From: Corynebacterium urogenitale
GTDB lineage: Bacteria > Actinomycetota > Actinomycetes > Mycobacteriales > Mycobacteriaceae
DNA: 64,000 nt
Assembly: GCF_009026825.1 (NCBI RefSeq)
Contig: NZ_CP045032.1
Coordinates: forward strand, 992,001-1,056,000
Direction: 5' to 3'
Numbering within the stretch: position 1 is the first letter of the stretch; each line of letters starts with the position of its first letter. The translations under genes were made by a program, and so were the position numbers. This document shows positions 48,229-56,783 of the stretch, piece after piece. The notes beneath the pieces were generated by a model. It was not told where the DNA came from and did not search any database. It was given only the letters and a program-made list of their open reading frames with translations.

Positions 48229-50652
48229 ATGAGCGAAAGCAACCTCACTTACCTGGCCACCGTCGACAACCTGGTAGAAGGCGGCTTTATTATCGCCGTG
48301 GATGGCCCCTCCGGCACGGGCAAGTCCACAGTATGCCGCCGTGTGGCTCAGGCCGCGGGCGCAAAATACCTGGATACGGGCGCGATGTATCGCGTCGCGA
48401 CGCTGTACGTCCTGCGGCAAGGCATTGACATGGATGCCTTCGACCCTGAGGACGAGGACGCCGTGCAATCCGTCGTCGACGCCACCTCCTCCTTGCCTCT
48501 GCAGGTTAATGAAGACCCCAACTCCACCGAGGTGCTACTCGACGGCGAGGATGTCTCTGGCGAGATTCGCGGACCGGAAGTAACGAAGCACGTTTCTGCG
48601 GTATCCGCGATCCCAGCGGTGCGCGAGAACTTGGTCAGACTGCAACGGAATATGGCGATTGCAGCCGGGCGCTGCATCGTTGAGGGCCGTGACATTGGCA
48701 CCGTTGTGCTTCCTGATGCTCCGGTCAAGATCTTCATGACTGCCGCTGCTGAAGTTCGAGCCCAGCGCCGATACGACCAGGACGTGGCTGCAGGCCGCGA
48801 AGTGGAATACGACGCTGTGCTGGCCGACGTGCAAAGGCGAGATGAGGCAGATTCCACTCGTGCGGTTTCTCCACTCAAGCCAGCGGAGGATGCCGTGGTT
48901 CTGGATACCGGCGACATGACCATTGATGAGGTGATGAAAAAGTTCGCTGAGCTGGCGGTGGCTTCGGAAAATAACCCAGCGGACCTGGGAGCTGCCGATG
49001 ACCATGACGCAGCAGATGACAGCGACGAGCTGGATGATCTCGTCTTCCGAACCACGGATGGCCAGGTCGTCGATGGGGGTATAGAGGTAGTCAGCTCCGC
49101 GGAAGCCGATGCCGAGTTCCCGGAGGACGCGGACGGCGAGCAGGACGACTACGAGGAATACCTTCCCGAGGACTTCAACGAATCTGAGTTCAGCGAAGAT
49201 GAGTTCGCCGTGGCTCGACAAGCTCCTATGGATGCGGAGGAATTTGACCTTCTCGCCAGTGAGGAGGATGGCACCGATTGGGACGCTGTCGAGGCAGCCT
49301 TCGGTGTGCTGGGCAACGATGAAGTAGAGAGGGAAGCTCTGTGCACCGTTGCCATCGTGGGGCGTCCAAATGTCGGTAAATCAACGCTGGTCAACCGCTT
49401 TATCGGGCGACGCGAAGCCGTCGTCGAAGACTTCCCTGGCGTCACCCGCGACCGCATCTCCTACTTGGGCGAGTGGACGGGTCGCCGCTTCTGGGTCCAG
49501 GACACCGGCGGTTGGGATCCCGATACCAAGGGCATCCATGGTGCGATTGCCCGCCAAGCGGAAACCGCCATGGCCACCGCAGATGTGATTGTCTTTGTCG
49601 TAGACACCAAGGTGGGCGTGACCTCGACAGATGAGGTCATCGCGCGCAAGCTGCTGCGCTCCGAGGTGCCTGTGATCCTCGTGGCGAATAAATTCGATTC
49701 CGATACGCAGTACGCGGATATGGCCGAGTTCTGGTCCCTGGGCTTGGGTGATCCCTACCCGGTATCGGCGCAGCATGGTCGTGGTGCGGCGGACGTGCTT
49801 GATCAGGTTCTGCGCGATCTTCCGGATACTCCACGTGAGACTTCCATCGTCTCCGGTCCTCGCCGTGTGGCACTGGTCGGACGGCCGAATGTGGGCAAAT
49901 CATCTCTGCTGAACAAGATCACGGGCGAAGAGCGCTCCGTGGTGGACAACGTGGCCGGAACCACGGTGGATCCTGTGGACTCCATCGTGGAGCTGGAACA
50001 AAAGACCTGGCGTTTTGTGGATACCGCCGGAATCCGCAAGAAGACTAAGACTGCGCGTGGGCACGAGTTTTATGCCTCCATCCGTACCCGTGCTGCGATT
50101 GACTCCGCGGAGGTGGCGGTCTTCCTGATCGACGCGTCCGAGCCGATTGCCGAGCAAGATCAGCGTGTGCTGCGCATGATTTTGGACTCGGGCAAGGCGC
50201 TGGTCGTGGCGTACAACAAGTGGGACCTGGTTGACGAGGATCGTCGCGAATTGCTGGAGCGTGAGATCGAGCAGCAGATCGCACACGTTCCGTGGGCACG
50301 TCGCGTGAATATCTCTGCGAAGACAGGTCGTGCTCTGCAGAAGTTGGAGCCAGCCATGCTGGAGGCGCTGGAGAGCTGGGACAAGCGTGTATCCACCGGT
50401 CAGTTGAATAACTGGTTGCGCACGGTTATTGCAGAAACGCCTCCGCCGATGCGTGGAGGCCGCCTTCCACGCGTGCTCTTTGCAACCCAGGCTTCCACCA
50501 AGCCTCCAGTGATCGTGCTGTTCACCACCGGGTTCCTCGAGCACGGTTACCGACGCTTCCTGGAGCGCAAGTTCCGCGAGACCTTCGGTTTCCAAGGCTC
50601 GCCTGTGCGCATCGCCGTGCGAGTGCGCGAAAAGCGCGGGAAGAAGAAGTAG
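48229..50652 (+). CDS. fused cytidylate kinase / GTPase Der
   Basis: 807 residues in one frame. Residues ~15-245: CMP kinase with P-loop GPSGTGKST at 26-34 and the [13 protein letters not shown] motif; makes CDP/dCDP. Residues ~250-370: a highly acidic linker, rich in Asp and Glu (for example [15 protein letters not shown] and [17 protein letters not shown]). Residues ~372-807: Der (EngA), two GTPase domains with G1 GRPNVGKS at 378 and 551, each with DTGGW/DTAGI, NKxD motifs and the KH-like C-terminus; it assembles the 50S subunit. In M. tuberculosis cmk and engA are separate adjacent genes; fused forms are annotated in some actinobacteria. No internal stop or frameshift was seen. Confidence 0.95.
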   Translation: MSESNLTYLATVDNLVEGGFIIAVDGPSGTGKSTVCRRVAQAAGAKYLDTGAMYRVATLYVLRQGIDMDAFDPEDEDAVQSVVDATSSLPLQVNEDPNSTEVLLDGEDVSGEIRGPEVTKHVSAVSAIPAVRENLVRLQRNMAIAAGRCIVEGRDIGTVVLPDAPVKIFMTAAAEVRAQRRYDQDVAAGREVEYDAVLADVQRRDEADSTRAVSPLKPAEDAVVLDTGDMTIDEVMKKFAELAVASENNPADLGAADDHDAADDSDELDDLVFRTTDGQVVDGGIEVVSSAEADAEFPEDADGEQDDYEEYLPEDFNESEFSEDEFAVARQAPMDAEEFDLLASEEDGTDWDAVEAAFGVLGNDEVEREALCTVAIVGRPNVGKSTLVNRFIGRREAVVEDFPGVTRDRISYLGEWTGRRFWVQDTGGWDPDTKGIHGAIARQAETAMATADVIVFVVDTKVGVTSTDEVIARKLLRSEVPVILVANKFDSDTQYADMAEFWSLGLGDPYPVSAQHGRGAADVLDQVLRDLPDTPRETSIVSGPRRVALVGRPNVGKSSLLNKITGEERSVVDNVAGTTVDPVDSIVELEQKTWRFVDTAGIRKKTKTARGHEFYASIRTRAAIDSAEVAVFLIDASEPIAEQDQRVLRMILDSGKALVVAYNKWDLVDEDRRELLEREIEQQIAHVPWARRVNISAKTGRALQKLEPAMLEALESWDKRVSTGQLNNWLRTVIAETPPPMRGGRLPRVLFATQASTKPPVIVLFTTGFLEHGYRRFLERKFRETFGFQGSPVRIAVRVREKRGKKK

Positions 50653-50668
50653 TAGACGAAGGGGGAGA

Positions 50669-50700
50669 GCCCCGACAATGCTTAGTTCTTAAGCCGGGGC
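50669..50700. terminator. convergent terminator between cmk-der and the minus-strand membrane gene
   Basis: GCCCCG (50669-50674) pairs with CGGGGC (50695-50700), with an inner GCTTA/TAAGC stem. It overlaps the stop codon region of the minus gene. T-runs are weak on both strands. Confidence 0.4.
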
Positions 50701-51753
50701 AAAGTTCTCGTCGAGCTCCTCTTCGATGTCTTCACTTAGCTCGTGGGGTCGCTCCGGTTGGGGATGCTTTTTGCGGTAAAGCTCTACTGTTGTACCCAGT
50801 GCGAGGCACGCAAGTCCCACGATGAACCACATGGCCACCACGACCATTGAGGGCGCGATGGGGGCACCGGGGAAGTACTCGATATTCCGGGCAGTTTCCA
50901 CAAAGCCTGCGCCAATCCAGAATTCGTGCAGGAACCGGAAGAACCCGTGTTGAAGCTCGGGGCTGAAGGCGCCGCCGGCGGAGGTAAAGTTGAGCCCCAC
51001 GAAGATGGTGGCATATACGAGGGTGGCGTAGTGGCTGAGGATTGGGCGCAGTCCGACACCGAAAAAGTGGATGGCCGAGCAAAAGAGGATCGACAGGCCC
51101 CACATCGACAGAAAATGTCCTTGGAATAGATCGAAGCCTACGTACGCCGTGATGAGGAAGAGTGTGGGCAAAATGATCGACGAGGCAATGGCAAAGCCGA
51201 TGCGCACACGCATCCGGCGGTGCAGACCCGCGGCCGCGATGGCGATGGATGTGGAGTAGGAACCGACGGACATGGCGATCATGTAGAAGAAGGCATTTTG
51301 GCCCACGGGATCATTTTTGGCCAGAGGGATGAGGTCCTCAATGGTCAGCACGGTGTTCTGCTCTTCAGCAACATGCTGAAAAATCGTGACAACTGTCTCT
51401 TTGGTGGTTGCCGAGGCAGCCGAAGCCAGAATGAGCGTCGAGTTTTCTGCATCCGGAACGTAGACTCCAGCAACCTGCCGATCTTCAACGGCGCGCTTTG
51501 CCTCGTCAATATCGTCGATGTCATGCACGTGAATGCCATCGCCGAGAGAGGAGTGGAGGCCTTCCTCCAGCGCGGAATAGGCAGCCGGGTTTTCACTCAC
51601 GATGCCGACGTGCAGATCCCGCGGAACCGGGTTGTGGAATCCGCCGAGATAAAGCACGAGCATGATGAAAGACATCACTGTCGTAAGGCCGATGTGTTCG
51701 ATGAGCGGCCAGGATGAATGCGAATGTGAGCTTTCCGTTTTGGTATTGGACAT
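50689..51753 (-). CDS. YhgE/Pip-like (DUF3533-type) integral membrane protein
   Basis: 354 residues. One N-terminal transmembrane helix (~20-42, IGLTTVMSFIMLVLYLGGF), an extracytoplasmic domain (~45-150; the segment AVEDRQVAGVYVPDAENS is typical of ABC-2/YhgE-type proteins), and five more helices from ~155 to 320. The tail is acidic. Such proteins are often encoded with TetR/MarR regulators and linked to export or phage/solvent sensitivity. A divergent MarR gene and a palindrome in the promoter make this a likely drug- or stress-inducible exporter component. Substrate unknown. Confidence 0.75.
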   Translation of the reverse strand: MSNTKTESSHSHSSWPLIEHIGLTTVMSFIMLVLYLGGFHNPVPRDLHVGIVSENPAAYSALEEGLHSSLGDGIHVHDIDDIDEAKRAVEDRQVAGVYVPDAENSTLILASAASATTKETVVTIFQHVAEEQNTVLTIEDLIPLAKNDPVGQNAFFYMIAMSVGSYSTSIAIAAAGLHRRMRVRIGFAIASSIILPTLFLITAYVGFDLFQGHFLSMWGLSILFCSAIHFFGVGLRPILSHYATLVYATIFVGLNFTSAGGAFSPELQHGFFRFLHEFWIGAGFVETARNIEYFPGAPIAPSMVVVAMWFIVGLACLALGTTVELYRKKHPQPERPHELSEDIEEELDENFAPA

Positions 51754-51765
51754 AAAAACCTCTGT

Positions 51766-51786
51766 ATAGTTGTATTATGCAACTAT
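51766..51786. promoter_or_regulatory. operator ATAGTTG-N7-CAACTAT in the divergent MarR promoter
   Basis: A perfect 7-bp inverted repeat with 7-nt centre containing TATTAT, between the membrane protein and marR-type genes (65-nt gap). Size and position suit a MarR dimer controlling both directions. The centre can double as a -10 box. Confidence 0.7.
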
Positions 51787-51818
51787 GACATCCTAGGTCA
51801 GGAAAGTAGAGGCTCGCA

Positions 51819-52271
51819 ATGGATACGCAACAAATGGCCCACGAGTTATTGCTCGAGCTGCGGCTGTTTATCAAAAACTTCCGTGGCGCTCGCGTCACCT
51901 CGAGCCTTGGACTGACCTACAACGAGGCGTCGATCTTATCCACGATTAGGGATAATCCAGCATTGTCCTCAAATGACCTCGCGGCGGCACTGCAGTCTGA
52001 TAAATCCACAATCAGCAGGCAAGTCAGCATCCTCGAGGGCAAGGGATTGGTGGAAAAACGCAAGCGCGAAGATAATCGCCGAATCAATGAAATCGTACTC
52101 ACAGAGCAAGGTCGTTCACTCTTAGCGCATTCAGATGAGTTGTGGGGGCAGCGCGTCGCACGTCGCTTGCGCGGGTGGGAGCCGCAAGAGATTGAGGACT
52201 TCCTGCGGCTCCTTCGCCAATACAATCACGTGCCGGTTGAAGAGACAGATGATCGTCTGCCATCCGGGTGA
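51819..52271 (+). CDS. MarR-family transcriptional regulator
   Basis: 150 residues. Winged helix-turn-helix with recognition helix region SSNDLAAALQSDKSTISRQV and wing KGLVEKRKREDNRRINEI, flanked by dimerisation helices. Start ATG 51819. Divergent from the membrane protein gene and next to a matching palindrome, so it probably represses it. Ligand unknown. Confidence 0.93.
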   Translation: MDTQQMAHELLLELRLFIKNFRGARVTSSLGLTYNEASILSTIRDNPALSSNDLAAALQSDKSTISRQVSILEGKGLVEKRKREDNRRINEIVLTEQGRSLLAHSDELWGQRVARRLRGWEPQEIEDFLRLLRQYNHVPVEETDDRLPSG

Positions 52272-52285
52272 GTTTGCTGCTCAAC

Positions 52286-53050
52286 CTAGAGAACGACGAG
52301 CATCCAAATAGCTACGTGGTGTAGCACAGCGGCGACGATTGTCGCTGCGTGGAAGACCTCATGGAAACCAAACCAACGATCCGAAGGATTAGGCCATTTC
52401 TTGGCATACACGATGGCTCCAGCCGAGTACACCAGACCGCCGAGAAGCATGAGGACAGAAATCGCAGTTCCCAGAGCTTCGAGGTATCCCAAAGCGCCGA
52501 TTACTGCCAACCACCCCAAGGTGAGGTAGACAGTGACGTCGAGCCATCGCGGATGGTCGATCCAAAAGACGTTGAGTACGACGGCGGCAATGGCCGCAAT
52601 CCAGCAGACGAGGAGAATCCACAACCCGCCGAAGTTCAAGAGCCCCTTGCCGATGAAGAAATCCGTGCCGAACGCTCCGACGGTCAATGGTCCATATGTA
52701 CCTGCGATGAAGACCGCGATCATCGCGTGGTCGGCTCGCCGCCAACCATCGATCGCTTCCGCTGAGCGCCACGGTGCGCGGTGGTAGATGGCGCTGACCA
52801 TCAGCATGCCCACCAGGCACGCAGCGTAGATCGCCGTGAAGAGGGTCATCAAACTCAGACCATGAGTGGCCGCAGCAACGACAGTTAGGGCGGTTCCTGT
52901 GCCGCCGAAATACCAGGCGGCGGCGCCGTGCAGCCGCCCGCGCATCCAAGGCCTTGGGCCCCGGTCGTACACGCGGCGGCGTTCTCGGCGGATTCTCGCG
53001 GGATTCACGGAAGATCCGTGCTCCCGGGGTTGAGTGGTTTGTCCAGACAT
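52286..53050 (-). CDS. PAQR / hemolysin III family membrane protein
   Basis: 254 residues, seven predicted transmembrane helices. Family motifs are present: SAIYHRAPW, DHAMIAVFIAGTY and HEVFHAATIVAAVLHH, giving the conserved Ser, Asp and His that bind zinc in this superfamily. The old name hemolysin III is not a functional statement; bacterial members (TrhA) affect membrane energetics/lipids. About 45 basic residues precede helix 1. TAGACT ends 7 nt before its ATG. Confidence 0.9.
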   Translation of the reverse strand: MSGQTTQPREHGSSVNPARIRRERRRVYDRGPRPWMRGRLHGAAAWYFGGTGTALTVVAAATHGLSLMTLFTAIYAACLVGMLMVSAIYHRAPWRSAEAIDGWRRADHAMIAVFIAGTYGPLTVGAFGTDFFIGKGLLNFGGLWILLVCWIAAIAAVVLNVFWIDHPRWLDVTVYLTLGWLAVIGALGYLEALGTAISVLMLLGGLVYSAGAIVYAKKWPNPSDRWFGFHEVFHAATIVAAVLHHVAIWMLVVL

Positions 53051-53057
53051 GCCTCAA

Positions 53058-53063
53058 AGTCTA
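53058..53063 (-). promoter_or_regulatory. -10 box TAGACT of the PAQR gene, probably leaderless
   Basis: On the minus strand TAGACT ends 7 nt before the start codon. It lies inside the 24-nt gap to the fhs stop codon. Confidence 0.45.
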
Positions 53064-53074
53064 GACTCAAAACG

Positions 53075-54844
53075 CTAGAACAGGCCGCTGACAACCCCGT
53101 TCTCATCCACGTCGATACCCTCGGCTGCAGGCTTCTTCGGCAAGCCAGGCAGTGTCATTACGTTTCCTGTAAGTGCGACCACAAAGCCCGCCCCGATACG
53201 CGGAACCAGTTGCCGGACGTGCAAGGTATGGCCCTCTGGGGCGCCGAGTGTGGTCTGGTCATCACTGAAGGAGTACTGGGTCTTGGATACGCATACGGGG
53301 AGCTTGTCCCAGCCATTGGCCTCGAGGAATGCGAGGTCCTTCCGCGCTTGTGGGCTCAGTTCCACGTGCTCTGCGCCGTAAATATCGCGCGCGATGGTGT
53401 TCAGTGTCGCTTCTGTGCCCTCCGAGGGGTCGTAAAGGACGTGTGCGGAGCCGTTTGCGTTGTGCGTCTGCGCGACCTGTGACTCCGCCGCCACTGCGTT
53501 CCCCGCCCCAGCGATGCCGGCGGTGTCGAGGACAGCCTCGGCGAGTTCCGCGGCTCCCGCGCCTCCGTGGGCCCATACCTGCGTCTCCACGACACGCACT
53601 CCGTGCTCCTCGGCCCATGCCTGCATGGCTTCGCGCTCCTCTGCCGAATCCGAAGAGAAGAGATTGAGTGCCACGACGGGATCCACCCCGAACTTCCGGA
53701 TATTCGTCGTGTGGCGCTCGAGGTTAACGAGCCCTTGTCGCAATGCTTCCGGGTTGGAGCTACTGAGTTCTGTGCGTGGCACGCCGCCGTTGTATTTCAG
53801 CGAGCGGATCGTGGCGACGATAACCGCAGCTGCTACATCGAGGTGCCCCGCACGCGTCTTAATGTCGAAGAACTTCTCAGCCCCGAGGTCGGAGCCAAAT
53901 CCAGCCTCCGTCAGCACAACATCCGCCAAGCTCAGAGCCGTGCGGGTGGCTATGAGAGAGTTGCAGCCGTGGGCGATGTTGGCGAAGGGGCCACCATGGA
54001 CCAGAGCAGGTGTGCCACCGAGGGTCTGCACCAGGTTGGGGTTGATCGCATCGCGCAGCAGCGCGGTGAGAGCTCCGGCAGCCCCAAGATCATCGGCTGT
54101 CACAGGCTGCTGCTGGCGGTTTTGGCCCACGACGATTCGCCCGATCCTGCGCTTCAGATCCCCCAAATCCGTGGCCAGGCACAGGATAGCCATGATTTCG
54201 CTAGCTGCGGTGATGTCAAAGCCGGCCTCGCGCGGGGTGCCGTGAGCGGGACCACCCAGCCCTGTCACGATATTGCGCAGGGAGCGGTCATTGACGTCGA
54301 GGCAGCGGCGCCAGGTGACGCGACGAGGGTCAATATCGAGCGAATTGCCGTGATGGATGTGGTTATCGATCATGGCTGCCAACGTGTTGGTGGCCGCGGC
54401 GATCGCGTGCAGGTCGCCGGTGAAATGAAGGTTGATGTCCTCCATCGGTACGACCTGTGCATAACCGCCGCCCGCGGCACCGCCTTTGATGCCCATGACG
54501 GGTCCCTGAGATGGCTCGCGCAGCGTCACCATGGTGTTGTGGCCTGCGGTGCGGATCGCATCCGCGAGGCCGATGAGAACTGTGGACTTTCCTTCGCCTG
54601 CCGGGGTCGGTGACATTGCGGTGACGAGGATGAGCCGTCCATTCTTCTGGACGAAGTCAGCGTCCTCCTGCGTCAAAGCAGGCACGTCAATCTTGGCTTT
54701 CGTGCGGCCATAGGGGATTAACGCGTGGTCGGGGATTCCGGCGCGTCGTGCAATCTCCGTGATGGGCTCCAGAGTGTGAGCCTGTGCGATCTCCACGTCA
54801 GAGGGTTGGGTGTCAGCGGAAGTGTGTGCGACTGAAGTTGTCAT
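53075..54844 (-). CDS. fhs: formate--tetrahydrofolate ligase
   Basis: 589 residues. Makes 10-formyl-THF from formate, ATP and THF. The ATP loop TPAGEGKST is at residues 80-88; TLREPSQGPVMGIKGGAAGGG, HFTGDLHAI and the C-terminal DENGVVSGLF are typical. I chose ATG 54842-54844 over an upstream frame extension to 54997 because the N-terminus MTTSVAHTS fits better; GGGAGG lies only 1 nt upstream, so the exact start is uncertain. Not all corynebacteria carry fhs. Confidence 0.95.
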   Translation of the reverse strand: MTTSVAHTSADTQPSDVEIAQAHTLEPITEIARRAGIPDHALIPYGRTKAKIDVPALTQEDADFVQKNGRLILVTAMSPTPAGEGKSTVLIGLADAIRTAGHNTMVTLREPSQGPVMGIKGGAAGGGYAQVVPMEDINLHFTGDLHAIAAATNTLAAMIDNHIHHGNSLDIDPRRVTWRRCLDVNDRSLRNIVTGLGGPAHGTPREAGFDITAASEIMAILCLATDLGDLKRRIGRIVVGQNRQQQPVTADDLGAAGALTALLRDAINPNLVQTLGGTPALVHGGPFANIAHGCNSLIATRTALSLADVVLTEAGFGSDLGAEKFFDIKTRAGHLDVAAAVIVATIRSLKYNGGVPRTELSSSNPEALRQGLVNLERHTTNIRKFGVDPVVALNLFSSDSAEEREAMQAWAEEHGVRVVETQVWAHGGAGAAELAEAVLDTAGIAGAGNAVAAESQVAQTHNANGSAHVLYDPSEGTEATLNTIARDIYGAEHVELSPQARKDLAFLEANGWDKLPVCVSKTQYSFSDDQTTLGAPEGHTLHVRQLVPRIGAGFVVALTGNVMTLPGLPKKPAAEGIDVDENGVVSGLF

Positions 54845-55143
54845 GCCTCCCACTGTATTAACTAGATATCGATATTTGCAGCCGTACTTCGAGGTCAGAT
54901 CCCTGAGCGAATGAGGCCAAGCGTCAGAGGTGCGGAGGGGCGCTGGAAGCAAGGAGCTGGTGGCGTCGTGAAAAAATGGGAGGGTGACCTGCTGCAATCC
55001 CAGTCACGAAGATGGGCAACATCACAACAAGGGGCACAGATCGGGTGTGTGGATTACGGATAACAGGTAGTCCCTACCCTAAAATTAAGAGGTAGCCCGG
55101 ACACCCACCGGACCAAAAACATCAGACGGACAAACGAGGATCC
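54845..55143 (+). promoter_or_regulatory. fhs-gapB divergent intergenic region
   Basis: A 299-nt region with no gene. A small palindrome GGTAG-TCC-CTACC (55061-55073) overlaps TACCCT (55070-55075), a TANNNT that may be the gapB -10. ATATCGATAT at 54867-54876 is palindromic and near the fhs start. I see no other structure. Confidence 0.35.
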
Positions 55144-56598
55144 ATGACGACGCAACAGCAGCACCAGAACGACTGGAATGAGCGCCTTCACACCGCGCAG
55201 AACATGCTTCCACTCATCAGTAAGCTCCACCGAGAAAAGAACGTGGTGACCTCCATCTTCGGTCGTTTGCTGGTGAACCAGACGGACATCGACATCATCA
55301 AGTCCCACCGCTACGCCCGCCGCGTGGTGGAAAAGGAAATGCCACTGACCCAGACCCTGCCAGTACTGCAGGAACTCGTGAAGCTGGATCTGGGCACCGC
55401 GTCCATCGACATCGGATCGCTTGCACGTCGCTACGAGAAGTACGGTGAGGGCCAGGAGCTCGGTGCTTTCATCGAGGACCAGCTCAAGGACATCATCGGC
55501 AAGAACTCCGGCCGTGAGGCTCGCGATGTTGTGCTGTACGGCTTCGGCCGAATCGGTCGCCTGCTGGCTCGCATCCTCGTCTCCCGCGAGGCCATGTACG
55601 GTGGCGCTCGACTGCGTGCAGTCGTGGTTCGCTCCAAGGGTGCCGGCGACCTGAAGAAGCGCGCATCTCTGCTGCGCCGCGATTCCGTGCACGGTGCCTT
55701 CGACGGCACCATCACCGTGGATGAGGAAAAGAACATCATCTACGCCAACGGCACCGCAATTCAGGTCATCTACGCCAACAACCCCTCCGAAATCGATTAC
55801 ACCGAATACGGCATCGAGGACGCAGTCGTCGTGGACAACACCGGTGTGTGGCGCGACCGTGAAGGCCTGTCCAAGCACCTCGAGTCCAAGGGAGTCGGCC
55901 GCGTGCTCCTGACCGCGCCGGGCAAGGGTGATATCCCGAACATCGTCTACGGCATCAACCATGGCGATATCACGGATGAGGAGAAAATCCTCTCCGCAGC
56001 GTCCTGCACCACCAACGGCATCACCCCAGTGCTCAAGGTCATCGCCGATCGCTACGGTGTCAAGCACGGTCACGTGGAGACAGTTCACTCCTTCACGAAC
56101 GACCAGAACCTGATCGATAACTACCACAAGGGTGAGCGTCGCGGACGCGCTGCGGGACTGAACATGGTTATTACCGCCACGGGCGCAGCCAAGGCCGTGT
56201 CCAAGGCGCTGCCTGAGTTTGCTGGCAAGCTGACCGGCAACGCAATCCGCGTCCCAACCCCGGACGTGTCCATGGCTGTACTGAACCTGGATCTGGAGAC
56301 CGAGGTGGAGGTCGACGAAGTCAACAACTTCCTGCGCCGCGTTTCCCTGCACTCCAACCTCCGCCAGCAAATTGGTTACATCCACAGCCCGGAGGTTGTG
56401 TCCACTGACTTCGTTGGCACCACGAACGCTGGCATCGTGGATGGTCTGGCCACCATCGCTTCCGGCAATCACCTGGTTCTTTACGTGTGGTACGACAATG
56501 AGTTCGGTTACTCCAACCAGGTCATCCGCATCGTGGAGGAGATCGCGGGCGTACGTCCAGAGGTGCTTCCACGTCGCCGCGAGGCCAACGACGTCTAG
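55144..56598 (+). CDS. gapB: glyceraldehyde-3-phosphate dehydrogenase, GapB/GapX type
   Basis: 484 residues, the long type: a ~125-residue N-terminal extension (helical, from NDWNERLHTAQNML onward) precedes the NAD(P) motif YGFGRIGR. Catalytic Cys288 is in SAASCTTNG, with the usual downstream HSFTNDQN. C. glutamicum GapB of this type works mainly in the gluconeogenic direction and can use NADP. ATG 55144. A complex hairpin terminator region follows. Confidence 0.93.
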   Translation: MTTQQQHQNDWNERLHTAQNMLPLISKLHREKNVVTSIFGRLLVNQTDIDIIKSHRYARRVVEKEMPLTQTLPVLQELVKLDLGTASIDIGSLARRYEKYGEGQELGAFIEDQLKDIIGKNSGREARDVVLYGFGRIGRLLARILVSREAMYGGARLRAVVVRSKGAGDLKKRASLLRRDSVHGAFDGTITVDEEKNIIYANGTAIQVIYANNPSEIDYTEYGIEDAVVVDNTGVWRDREGLSKHLESKGVGRVLLTAPGKGDIPNIVYGINHGDITDEEKILSAASCTTNGITPVLKVIADRYGVKHGHVETVHSFTNDQNLIDNYHKGERRGRAAGLNMVITATGAAKAVSKALPEFAGKLTGNAIRVPTPDVSMAVLNLDLETEVEVDEVNNFLRRVSLHSNLRQQIGYIHSPEVVSTDFVGTTNAGIVDGLATIASGNHLVLYVWYDNEFGYSNQVIRIVEEIAGVRPEVLPRRREANDV

Positions 56599-56626
56599 TT
56601 GGTCTAGTAGGTACATGTGACCTTGA

Positions 56627-56655
56627 GCTGGCGCTAGGTGCAACTAGGCGCCAGC
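56627..56655. repeat. hairpin GCTGGCGCTAG-gtgcaa-CTAGGCGCCAGC
   Basis: Near-perfect hairpin (one extra G) without T-run, just after gapB. Its first 14 nt from 56630 (GGCGCTAGGTGCAA) also occur at 10631-10644 in a similar hairpin between pheS and pheT, so it may belong to a dispersed small repeat. Confidence 0.6.
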
Positions 56656-56665
56656 ATCCTATGTG

Positions 56666-56730
56666 AAATCCGCGGGGGGTTTCTCGGGTGAAATGCTAGG
56701 AAATCACCCCAGAAAGCCCCGCGGATTTTG
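56666..56730. terminator. long bidirectional hairpin after gapB
   Basis: Arms AAATCCGCGGGG (56666-56677) and CCCCGCGGATTT (56717-56728) are perfect; TTTCT/AGAAA and GGGTGA/TCACCC add inner pairs. ATTTTG follows on plus and ATTTCAC on minus. It separates gapB from the convergent transporter gene. Confidence 0.8.
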
Positions 56731-56731
56731 C

Positions 56732-56783
56732 GCTGTTCGGCTTATCACCGCAGACTTGCTGTTCGGCATATCACCGCAGACTT
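56732..56783. repeat. two tandem 26-bp repeats
   Basis: Copies at 56732-56757 and 56758-56783 begin GCTGTTCGGC and end CACCGCAGACTT; they differ by one base (T/A) at the 11th position. The second copy runs into the stop codon of the minus-strand transporter gene. Confidence 0.95.

Noticed and set aside
55054-56643. 529-codon minus-strand frame opposite gapB
   Set aside because: Antisense to gapB, composition dominated by Val/Asp/His from reverse-read codons; no family pattern.
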